Shown here in pieces: positions 1-5,935 of a stretch of DNA of 6,228 nt (its first letter is position 1; each line of letters begins with the position of its first letter). The translations under genes and the position numbers were made by a program. The DNA comes from Nitriliruptoraceae bacterium. Its GTDB lineage: Bacteria > Actinomycetota > Nitriliruptoria > Nitriliruptorales > Nitriliruptoraceae. Location of the stretch: contig SKII01000169.1 in NCBI GenBank assembly GCA_007116505.1, forward strand, positions 1 to 6,228, in the 5' to 3' direction. The notes below the pieces were generated by a model, which ran no database searches, was not told the origin of the DNA, and saw only the letters and a program-made list of their open reading frames with translations.

Positions 1-341
1 CGGCCGGCCCCGGCGGGGGCGGCGTCAGGGGCGTCCTCGGAGACGGCCCTGGGGACGGCGCTGAGCGCGGCGGCGAGACGCGCCACGCCCGGACCCCGAT
101 CGGGGCCGGCCGGCGGTGCGGGCTCCGTCACCGGGTCGGATGACGGAGCGCGGTCACGCAGGGTCCAACCCGTGGGGGGGGTGGAGCGTGCCGCGTGATG
201 GAGGCAGAGGTCGTACTCCCCCGGCTCGCTGTCGGGGCCGAGTGGATCGAGCGTGACGGTGCGCTCCGAGTAGTCGAAGCGCAGCGTCGTGGTGGCGCGA
301 CGTGCGCACCCGGGCCGCACGCAGACGCGCGCCCCCCTCAC
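1..341 (-). CDS. DUF3499-family protein (3' end beyond window)
   Basis: This frame is open from the left edge and its stop lies outside the window. From the GTG at 341 the product starts MRGARVCVRPGC and continues with FDYSERTV, LDPLGPDSEPGEYDLC and TGWTLRDR, followed by an Ala/Pro-rich tail of low complexity. This is the pattern I know from DUF3499 proteins such as mycobacterial Rv3258c: a short N-terminus, CxxxxC, a 'YDLC..HA' segment and 'xGW'. Cys7, Cys12, Cys46 and His49 could form a zinc-ribbon-like metal site (inference). No signal peptide or membrane segment is seen, so it is probably cytoplasmic; its function is unknown. GTG 341 puts the first Cys at residue 7, as I recall for homologues, but has no Shine-Dalgarno sequence. 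In-frame alternatives are GTG 386 (possibly leaderless) and ATG 410. It is divergent from the metallopeptidase gene. In other actinobacteria a phosphomannomutase gene often follows, which here would lie outside the window. Confidence 0.82.
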   Translation of the reverse strand, partial: MRGARVCVRPGCARRATTTLRFDYSERTVTLDPLGPDSEPGEYDLCLHHAARSTPPTGWTLRDRAPSSDPVTEPAPPAGPDRGPGVARLAAALSAVPRAVSEDAPDAAPAGAG

Positions 342-392
342 GGCGAGCGGGGTGGGAGCAGCGGCGACGGCGAGGGTTGCGGGCACGGGCGG

Positions 393-422
393 ACGGTAAA
401 CCACATCCATGTGGTTCGGCAA
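393..422 (-). promoter_or_regulatory. Candidate promoter for the DUF3499 gene
   Basis: Reading leftward, TTGCCG (422 to 417; 4 of 6 matches to TTGACA) and TACCGT (398 to 393; fits TAnnnT) are separated by 18 nt. A start point 7 nt past the -10 box would fall near 386, exactly on an in-frame GTG, which would allow leaderless translation; otherwise the GTG at 341 would have a leader of about 45 nt. This is the only A/T-rich patch in the intergenic region. The match is partial and no transcript evidence is available. Confidence 0.35.
399..416. promoter_or_regulatory. Perfect 18-bp dyad, candidate operator
   Basis: AACCACATCCATGTGGTT consists of two perfect 8-bp inverted arms around a 2-nt centre (CC at 407-408). 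It lies between the divergent DUF3499 and metallopeptidase genes and exactly fills the 18-nt spacer of the candidate leftward promoter. A perfect 8-bp-arm dyad with A/T content this high is striking in such GC-rich DNA. It looks like the site of a dimeric DNA-binding regulator; which one cannot be told from the window. A short hairpin in RNA is the alternative, but there is no U-tract. Confidence 0.5.
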
Positions 423-477
423 GCATTCGACCCCGTCCTCAGGTCCGCCCCACGGGCCGCTCGGGAGGTCCGGCCCC

Positions 478-483
478 GGAGGT
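478..483 (+). promoter_or_regulatory. Ribosome binding site of the metallopeptidase gene
   Basis: GGAGGT is complementary to the 16S rRNA 3' end and ends 11 nt before the ATG at 495. The spacing is slightly long but supports that ATG over the internal ATG at 601. Confidence 0.6.
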
Positions 484-494
484 AGCGTCACGCC

Positions 495-923
495 ATGCGA
501 GAACGTCATGCCCGCCACCGCCGCAGGGACGTCGACCGGCGACGCCGTCCGGTCGACGGAGCGCGCACGCGCAGCGTCGAGCGGTTCGCACGCCTGGTCG
601 ATGACGCCGTGGCGACGCTCCCCAAGGACTTCCTCCCGTACCTGGCCGATGTGCAGATCACGGTCGCCGAGGTGCCCCCTGCCGACCCCGTCGGACGCGG
701 TGACGAGATCCTGCTGGGCCTGTACGAGGGTGTCCCCCGGCCGGAGCGCGACGTCCTCCCGCCGCTCCTCCCCGACCGCATCACGCTGTTCCGGCGCCCG
801 CTGGAGGCCCGTGCGCGCAACCGTCGGGACCTCGCGGAGCTCGTCCGCCACACCGTGCTGCACGAGGTGGCGCACCACTTCGGCATCGACGACGACCGGC
901 TCGACGAGCTCGGCTGGGGCTGA
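495..923 (+). CDS. Zincin-like metallopeptidase (MMP family 2, PF06262 type)
   Basis: The product has 142 residues, near the usual length of this family (mycobacterial Rv3259 is about 140). The C-terminus carries HEVAHHFGIDD (residues 123-133), a full HExxHxxGxxD signature. His123 and His127 would bind zinc, Glu124 would be the catalytic base and Asp133 is the likely third ligand; DELG follows at 137-140. A central segment with LLGLYEGVP (73-81) and ITLFRRPLE (96-104) is also typical of the family. There is no signal peptide or membrane span, so it is a cytoplasmic protein; the physiological substrate of the family is not known. The first 25 residues are unusually Arg-rich (RERHARHRRR and RRRR); relatives also carry a shorter basic N-terminus. 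The gene is divergent from the DUF3499 gene and convergent with the DUF5719 gene, so it is probably its own transcription unit. The active-site motif is intact. Confidence 0.92.
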   Translation: MRERHARHRRRDVDRRRRPVDGARTRSVERFARLVDDAVATLPKDFLPYLADVQITVAEVPPADPVGRGDEILLGLYEGVPRPERDVLPPLLPDRITLFRRPLEARARNRRDLAELVRHTVLHEVAHHFGIDDDRLDELGWG

Positions 924-948
924 CGCCGGCGACCGCCGCGCGCTCAGC
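919..948. terminator. Possible bidirectional stem between convergent genes
   Basis: GCTGA (919-923) can pair with TCAGC (944-948), with a further small CGGC/GCCG stem (927-930 with 935-938) inside. The two arms contain the stop codons of the two converging genes, and only 20 nt separate those genes. There is no U-tract on either side and the stem is short, so this is a weak candidate for a shared transcription end. Confidence 0.15.
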
Positions 949-2551
949 GTCCCGCCGGAGCACCCTCCTCGGCAGCGCGCGAGGGCGAGGACGCGACCCA
1001 GCCGTCGAGGGGACGGCCGGGGAGCGGACGGCCCGTCAGCCGCCAGGCGGACGAAGGCGTCGCAGCGAGCGCGACCGGTTCGAGCTGCTCGCGACCCGTC
1101 GTCGTCCGTGCGACGACGAGCGCGCGACCTCCGTCGACGACCGCCGAGAACGCGTGCGCGCCGTCGACGGGCAGCGGGATACGCAGGGTCGCACCAGGAG
1201 CGAGCGTCCCCGGCTCGATGACGACGGTGGTCCGCTGCTCAGCACCCGGCTGCGACCCACCGGCGAGAGCCTCCTCGTCCGCGCCGGACGCAGCTCCGGG
1301 GTCGACCTCGCGCCGGAGCGTGGTGAGGACCACGCGCGGCGAGACGGCGACCTCATCGAGGTTCACGACATGGAGCACCGTGTCGCGTCCGGAGACGACG
1401 GCGCCGGCGACGGACCACTCGGCGTCAGGGAGGGGCGCACCGGCGAACGCGACGAGTCCGGTGCGGGCAGCATCGCTCGAGAGGAACGCTCCACCGGCCG
1501 CAGCGAGGACGGCGGTCGTCCCCGACCGCAGGGTCAGACCCGATGTCCTCGAGCCGTCGGTGACGAGGTCGGCCGTGTCGAGGCGCACGACGGCGCCCGC
1601 GGGGATCTCCACGCTGTCCTCGAGCGGGACGCTCGCACCCTGTGGCGTGTGGAGCGTGAGCTCGATGGTGACCGGTCGCGGTTCCGGGTTGAGCACCCAG
1701 ACCGCACCGTCGGTGTCGGGACCCACGGGGAGCCACGGGAAGGTCCAGGTGACCGACGGTGCCGTGACGGGCGGGACCGCTGCGACGCCCTCGATGCCAC
1801 CGACCGCGGCGACGGCGCGCTGCAGCCCCTCGACGGCGAGCCGTCCGGCACCGATCGTGACGACCGCGGCGACGTCGGACGCCTCGGGGACGTGGTCGTT
1901 GAGTCGCACCGTCACCCGCTCACCGGCGGGGACGGAGACGTTGCGCAGCGCGACGGGCTCGACGACCCCGTCCTCGGTGAGGAGCGTCACCGCGAACGTC
2001 GCATCCACCACGAACGGGTTCGCGAACCGCAGCAGCGCCTCGAACCCCCCGTCTGTCCGCATGCCGAGGACCGTCTGGACCGATGGGTCGGTCGGCTGGC
2101 AGGCGGACGCAGCGACCCCGCGCGGCTGGCCGGGCGCGCCATCGGTGCGCCACTCCTGCCACGCGGCGACGGGGTGGTCGGCCCAGCCGACCCAGAGCCA
2201 TCCCTCGGCACCGAGCGGCACGTCGAGCCGCTCGAGCGTTCCAGGGACGCTCGGCCCGAACGTCGACCGCGAGCTCTCGGGCCCGAGCGTCAGCACGATG
2301 CCGCGCGCGGCCGCCGCGTCGGCGGCGGCGTCGTCGTCGAGCGCGGCGAGCAGCAGGAGCGCAACATCCGTGTCCGTATCACTGGCGCCGGCCACGCAGA
2401 CCCTGCCACCCGCGCTCGGCGCGAGCGTCACGTCCACCGATGCACCCTCCGGTGGCGCGGGCGTGAGCGGCGCACCGGTGACCCCGAGTGCGAGCACTCC
2501 GAGCATGGCGAGCAGCGCGAGGATGAGGACGGGCACAGGTCGCAGGTTCAT
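944..2551 (-). CDS. DUF5719-family exported, membrane-anchored protein
   Basis: The product has 535 residues. It starts MNLRPV, followed by a hydrophobic segment at about 7-26 without an obvious signal-peptidase site, so it probably has one N-terminal membrane anchor and the rest outside the cytoplasm. The body is rich in Val, Thr, Gly and Ala and appears to be all beta. Three similar modules can be seen, starting near Asn178 (FANPF), Asn288 (VLNPE) and Asn397 (VVNLD). Each contains a run of beta strands, a PAG or APG turn (208-210, 317-319, 451-453) and then a short strand pair. The only cysteines, Cys52 and Cys151, both lie outside and could form a disulfide. No catalytic motif is seen. The size, anchor, Asn-Pro modules and position after a large GT2 gene fit DUF5719, a family of unknown function; the assignment is from memory. 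The ATG overlaps the upstream stop as ATGA and has a strong Shine-Dalgarno sequence, so translation is probably coupled. A binding, scaffold or accessory role at the cell surface is inference. Confidence 0.85.
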   Translation of the reverse strand: MNLRPVPVLILALLAMLGVLALGVTGAPLTPAPPEGASVDVTLAPSAGGRVCVAGASDTDTDVALLLLAALDDDAAADAAAARGIVLTLGPESSRSTFGPSVPGTLERLDVPLGAEGWLWVGWADHPVAAWQEWRTDGAPGQPRGVAASACQPTDPSVQTVLGMRTDGGFEALLRFANPFVVDATFAVTLLTEDGVVEPVALRNVSVPAGERVTVRLNDHVPEASDVAAVVTIGAGRLAVEGLQRAVAAVGGIEGVAAVPPVTAPSVTWTFPWLPVGPDTDGAVWVLNPEPRPVTIELTLHTPQGASVPLEDSVEIPAGAVVRLDTADLVTDGSRTSGLTLRSGTTAVLAAAGGAFLSSDAARTGLVAFAGAPLPDAEWSVAGAVVSGRDTVLHVVNLDEVAVSPRVVLTTLRREVDPGAASGADEEALAGGSQPGAEQRTTVVIEPGTLAPGATLRIPLPVDGAHAFSAVVDGGRALVVARTTTGREQLEPVALAATPSSAWRLTGRPLPGRPLDGWVASSPSRAAEEGAPAGR

Positions 2552-5500
2552 GCGCGCCTCCGTGGATCACGGTCGGCCTGCTCGAGGTCCTCGTCGGCCT
2601 CGGCGCGCCGTCGGGCGTTGGAGCGCGCGAACGCGGGCGGCCGCGCGCCCAGCGAGAAGACGAGCAGCGCCCAGAGCGCCTGGCCGCGCAGCAGCAGTCC
2701 ACGCTCGGGCGGGGCGCTCGCGAGCACCTCGAGCTCGACTCCGGCGGGTACGCCGAGCACACGGACGAGCCCGTCGTCGCTCTGCATCGGGAGCGGGGAT
2801 CCGTCGGAGAGGACGCGCCAGCCGGCACCGAACGGCACGGTCGCGAGCAGCTCGCCGCCGGGGCCAGCATCGCCGGAGAAGCGGTCCGCGCCGCTGCGCT
2901 CGAGCGTGGTGACGATGTTGCGGGGCGGAACGGTGGGGTCCGGGACACGACCGACGGTGCTGGTGTCGGTGACGATCGCGACCCCCGGGACGGAACCGCT
3001 CACCCGCGACACGGAGCCGACGAGCGAGGGCAGCGAGTCCAGGGCGGTCTGCACACGTAGCAGTGCATCGAGACGTGCGTCCTGCTGCGCCTCGGGGATG
3101 AGCACGATGCCGATGCCGACCCGGCCGAGCCGTGCGGCAGCACGTGGGTCGCTGCCGGCGAGCAGATCGTCGACGGCCTGCGTGATGAGGCCATGGATCT
3201 CGGGTTCGTGTCGCACACCGAACGCTGCGAGGTCCGGGCCGGCCGCCGGGACGACCTCCCAGAAGACACCGTCGTCGGTCGCACCGATGACGAGGATCCG
3301 GTCGGGCGGGTGCGGGCTCAGCGAGGCGAGGTAGGCCGGGACGGCCTCCTGACGCACGAGTCCGGGCGTGCCACCGATCGCGAGACCGGCGAGGGCGGCT
3401 CCCGTGAGCCCCAACGTCGCAGCGGAGATCGTCGCGACCCCGACCTGGCGCCATCCGAACGGATGCTGCGCGAGCACGGCGGGTGCATGCCGGAGCCCGA
3501 GGGTGGCGAGGGTGACCAGCGTCGCCGCCGCGACGACGAGCAGCACACCGGGACGCACGGACGTTCCCGCGGCGTCGAGCCACCACGCGAGGAGCGGGAG
3601 CCCGAGCGCGATCGCGACCATCGCGACGGTCCCGCGGTAGGCCGTCGGCCCGATGCGGGCGGCAGTGACGACGAGTGCGCCGGTGACACCGGCGACGACG
3701 AGCGCCCCGCCGAGGGCGCCCCGCGGTCCGCCCGCAGGAGCGAGCGTCAGCCACGACGCCGGATGGCCACCGATGACGGGGGATCCTGCAGTGAACTCGC
3801 GGAGGAGCACGTCAGGGAGCGACAGCAGCCACGGTCCGAGCAGCGGCAGCGGGAGGAGCGCGACGACGACGACCCGCGAGATGAGCGTGCGGCGCCAGCG
3901 AGGGTCCTTGACCACCACCAGCGCATGTCCCACACCGGCCAGCAGCACGAGCGGCAGCACGAGCACGAGCGGCGGCGCGAACGCGATCGCGGTGGCGAGG
4001 AGGAACGCGAGGACCGCCAGCCGTCGCCACACGCGCTCGACCGAGGCCGCGGCATCGAGCACCGTGCTCGCGGCGATCGCGATGAGCGGGACCAGCACCA
4101 CCACGACGAGCGTGACGAGGTCCCCGGACGTGAGCGCGGCGAGCACGGGCGGTGACGCGGCGTAGGCGAGCGCGAGGAGTGTGCGCGGCAGTGTCGCGGG
4201 GAGATGCGGTGCGAGTGCACGCATCGCTGCGGCCCAGGCGAGCAGAGGCGCGACCACGATCAGGATCCGGAGCGCGCCGCCGCCGAGGAGCGCCTGCAGC
4301 GCGCCGAGGACGAGCTGCGCGGGCGAGGGGTCGAGGGCGGTGAGGGTCGCACCGCTGTCGTGCCAGCCGGCGAGGTGCCGGGCGATGAGCCCCGGACCTT
4401 CGGGGAACGGCACGAGGTCGCCACCGCGGACCGGGCCGGGCAGGAGGACGTCCCGCAGCCCGACGAGGAGCAGCAGGACGGTCGGCGGGAGGACCGTCTG
4501 AAGAGGACGCTCGGCGATCAGGTCGACGACCCGACGCGCACGCCCGCGGGACAGCGCGGCGGGCGGACGGTCGTCGATGCCGTGCATGACGAGGTCGGCC
4601 GTCACGTCGGCCTCGAGCCCTTCCACGCGGTCCGGTCCCAGCGTCGGCAGGGCGTCATCGACATCGGTGCGCAGCTCGCCCTGAAGGGTCGCGCTCGGCT
4701 GGGACTCGGCGGATCCGAGCTCGCCGGGCGCGGCCTCACCCGCGATGCGTTCGAGCACCGCCTCGAGGTACGCGCGCAGCCGCGGGGTGACCCGACCGAA
4801 CAGCGGGGCGAGCTCCGCGTCGCTGCGGCGACGCAGGCGCTGGACCCTGCGGCGCAGGCGGAGCGTCCCGCGCAGGTTGACGAGGTTCCAGCCCCAGGCG
4901 GCGACCGTCTGCCGCGCGTCGGAGATGCGGCGGGTCAGGAGGAAGCCCGCGACCTTCGCCACCCCGACGAGCAGCGCCAGCGGCAGGACGAGGAGCAGCC
5001 GCTCCGGGCCGTAGTTCTTGAGGAGCGCTGCGAGGGTGTTGCGTTCGGCGAGGTAACGGGGGCCGAGCTCTGCGACGCGCCCTCCGCGCAGATGCTCGGA
5101 GGCGAGTGCGGCGTGCAGAGCGACGGCACCCGGGACGACCTCGACATCATGCCCGGCGATCGCAGCCCGCCAGCACAGGTCGAGGTCCTCCCGGAAGGCA
5201 TGACCCCGGGCGTCGAAGCGGCCGAGCTCCTCGAACACGCGGCGGCGGACGAGCATGCCGGCGGTCGGGACGAAGAGCACGGCACGGTCGCCGTCGCGCT
5301 GACCCTGGTCCAGCTCGCCGGGGTCGATGCCGTCGTCGACGCGACCTGTCAGGTCGATGGTCGCTCCGACGGACTGCAGCCGGGTCGGGTCGTCGGCCCA
5401 GCGCAGCTTCGGCCCGACGATCGCGACGCGCGGGTCGTCCTCGAGGGCAGCGACGAGACGCTCCACGGCGTCACGCTCCAGCTCGATGTCGTCGTGCAGG

Positions 5501-5802
5501 AGGAGGAGGAGGTCGTCCTCGGCCGGGGTCCGCCCGAGGCGGGCGTCCTGAGAGTCGAGGGCGTCGAGCGCGACATCGACGGCGGCCGGGAAGCCGAGGT
5601 CCCCGTCGGACAGGACGACGCGCTCGGTCCCGAGGAGCTCGGTGAGGACGGCACCGGTGCCGTCGGAGCTCGCGTTGTCGACAGCGATGACGTCGGTGAC
5701 CGGTCGCGTCTGCGCGGCGAGCGAAGCCAACGTCCGCCTGATCCGGTCGCCGCCGTCATGCGAGACGAGGACGGCGACGATGCGCGGACCGGGGGACGAC
5801 AC
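2548..5802 (-). CDS. GT2 glycosyltransferase fused to multi-spanning membrane domain
   Basis: The product has 1084 residues. Residues 7-230 form a GT-A family-2 glycosyltransferase domain: IVAVLVSHDGG (8-18), VDNASSDGT (41-49, nucleotide binding), LLLLHDDIEL (99-108, with the Asp pair in the DXD position), GPKLRW (130-135), a GMLVRR acceptor-side segment (182-187) and EDLDLCWR (205-212, with the likely catalytic Asp). ERNTLAALLKNYG (253-265) and a hydrophobic stretch (268-289) follow, as in WbbL-like rhamnosyltransferases. A charged cytoplasmic linker spans 320-435. About ten further membrane segments lie between 437 and 810, then a soluble region at 815-1035 that is probably extracytoplasmic, a last span near 1037-1053 and a basic tail. 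The conserved loop with AGWH (478-481) resembles the long actinobacterial GT2 proteins of this locus. It probably transfers a sugar to a lipid or envelope acceptor; donor and acceptor are unknown. The start is GTG with GGAGAG 10 nt upstream. Translation is coupled to the DUF5719 gene. Confidence 0.9.
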   Translation of the reverse strand: MSSPGPRIVAVLVSHDGGDRIRRTLASLAAQTRPVTDVIAVDNASSDGTGAVLTELLGTERVVLSDGDLGFPAAVDVALDALDSQDARLGRTPAEDDLLLLLHDDIELERDAVERLVAALEDDPRVAIVGPKLRWADDPTRLQSVGATIDLTGRVDDGIDPGELDQGQRDGDRAVLFVPTAGMLVRRRVFEELGRFDARGHAFREDLDLCWRAAIAGHDVEVVPGAVALHAALASEHLRGGRVAELGPRYLAERNTLAALLKNYGPERLLLVLPLALLVGVAKVAGFLLTRRISDARQTVAAWGWNLVNLRGTLRLRRRVQRLRRRSDAELAPLFGRVTPRLRAYLEAVLERIAGEAAPGELGSAESQPSATLQGELRTDVDDALPTLGPDRVEGLEADVTADLVMHGIDDRPPAALSRGRARRVVDLIAERPLQTVLPPTVLLLLVGLRDVLLPGPVRGGDLVPFPEGPGLIARHLAGWHDSGATLTALDPSPAQLVLGALQALLGGGALRILIVVAPLLAWAAAMRALAPHLPATLPRTLLALAYAASPPVLAALTSGDLVTLVVVVLVPLIAIAASTVLDAAASVERVWRRLAVLAFLLATAIAFAPPLVLVLPLVLLAGVGHALVVVKDPRWRRTLISRVVVVALLPLPLLGPWLLSLPDVLLREFTAGSPVIGGHPASWLTLAPAGGPRGALGGALVVAGVTGALVVTAARIGPTAYRGTVAMVAIALGLPLLAWWLDAAGTSVRPGVLLVVAAATLVTLATLGLRHAPAVLAQHPFGWRQVGVATISAATLGLTGAALAGLAIGGTPGLVRQEAVPAYLASLSPHPPDRILVIGATDDGVFWEVVPAAGPDLAAFGVRHEPEIHGLITQAVDDLLAGSDPRAAARLGRVGIGIVLIPEAQQDARLDALLRVQTALDSLPSLVGSVSRVSGSVPGVAIVTDTSTVGRVPDPTVPPRNIVTTLERSGADRFSGDAGPGGELLATVPFGAGWRVLSDGSPLPMQSDDGLVRVLGVPAGVELEVLASAPPERGLLLRGQALWALLVFSLGARPPAFARSNARRRAEADEDLEQADRDPRRRA
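2557..2561 (-). promoter_or_regulatory. Ribosome binding site of the DUF5719 gene
   Basis: GGAGG on the minus strand lies 5 nt before the ATG at 2551, inside the last codons of the glycosyltransferase gene. Together with the ATGA overlap (2551-2548) it fixes the DUF5719 start and implies that the two proteins are made from one mRNA. Confidence 0.75.
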
Positions 5803-5862
5803 GATGCTGGGGCTCTCCGGTCCGGCGCTGCAGCGGCAGCGGTACGACCTCGACGCCGGAGC

Positions 5863-5871
5863 AACCTATCA
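5863..5871 (-). promoter_or_regulatory. Candidate extended -10 promoter for GT-DUF5719 unit
   Basis: Reading leftward, TGATAGGTT fits the extended -10 pattern TGnTAnnnT. No good -35 hexamer is seen at 16-19 nt upstream, which is common for extended -10 promoters. Transcription would start near 5856, giving a leader of about 54 nt before the GTG at 5802. This would allow the GT-DUF5719 pair to be transcribed independently of whiB, although read-through from whiB is also possible. Confidence 0.35.
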
Positions 5872-5904
5872 GCGGGCCATCACGGCATTCCCGGCCGTCC
5901 CGTC

Positions 5905-5920
5905 CGGACGACCCCGTCCG
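5905..5920 (-). terminator. Possible weak terminator hairpin after whiB
   Basis: CGGACG (5905-5910) and CGTCCG (5915-5920) form a perfect 6-bp stem with a 4-nt loop, starting 16 nt past the whiB stop. No U-tract follows, and an overlapping 10-bp palindrome CGTCCGGACG (5901-5910) competes for pairing. It could attenuate read-through from whiB, but the evidence is only structural. Confidence 0.25.
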
Positions 5921-5935
5921 ATGCGAGGCGGTTCG

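Larger units (their letters stand above)
5803..5935 (-). other. Intergenic region between whiB and the GT gene
   Basis: This 133-nt non-coding gap holds a candidate extended -10 promoter and the leader of the glycosyltransferase gene. The leader includes a 6-bp hairpin (5826-5841, CGCTGC/GCAGCG with a 4-nt loop) and the GGAGAG ribosome binding site (5818 to 5813). Near the whiB stop is another GC-rich hairpin, listed separately. No small coding frame looks convincing here. Confidence 0.6.

Noticed and set aside
154..426. Minus-strand 90-codon frame starting at ATG 426
   Set aside because: It is out of frame with the DUF3499 frame, which holds the family motifs and good codon use; this frame is Arg-rich with no motif.
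409..1221. Plus-strand open frame (270 codons) across the metallopeptidase gene
   Set aside because: It overlaps the HExxH-containing frame, is Arg/Ser/Pro-rich, and runs through the convergent gap into the DUF5719 gene.
1154..3334. Long plus-strand open frame (726 codons) opposite the DUF5719 and GT genes
   Set aside because: Its product is Arg/Gly/Asp-rich low-complexity sequence with no domain. Long antisense frames arise because stop codons are rare at this GC content, and the minus-strand frames show clear family motifs.
5798..5802. GACAC at the GT start codon as a WhiA-type site
   Set aside because: The 5-mer occurs many times in the window on both strands (for example near 2944, 3009, 3264 and 3682), so a single match at this place carries little weight.
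5901..5910. CGTCCGGACG palindrome as an operator
   Set aside because: It is short, GC-only and overlaps a competing hairpin; such 10-mers are expected by chance in this composition.
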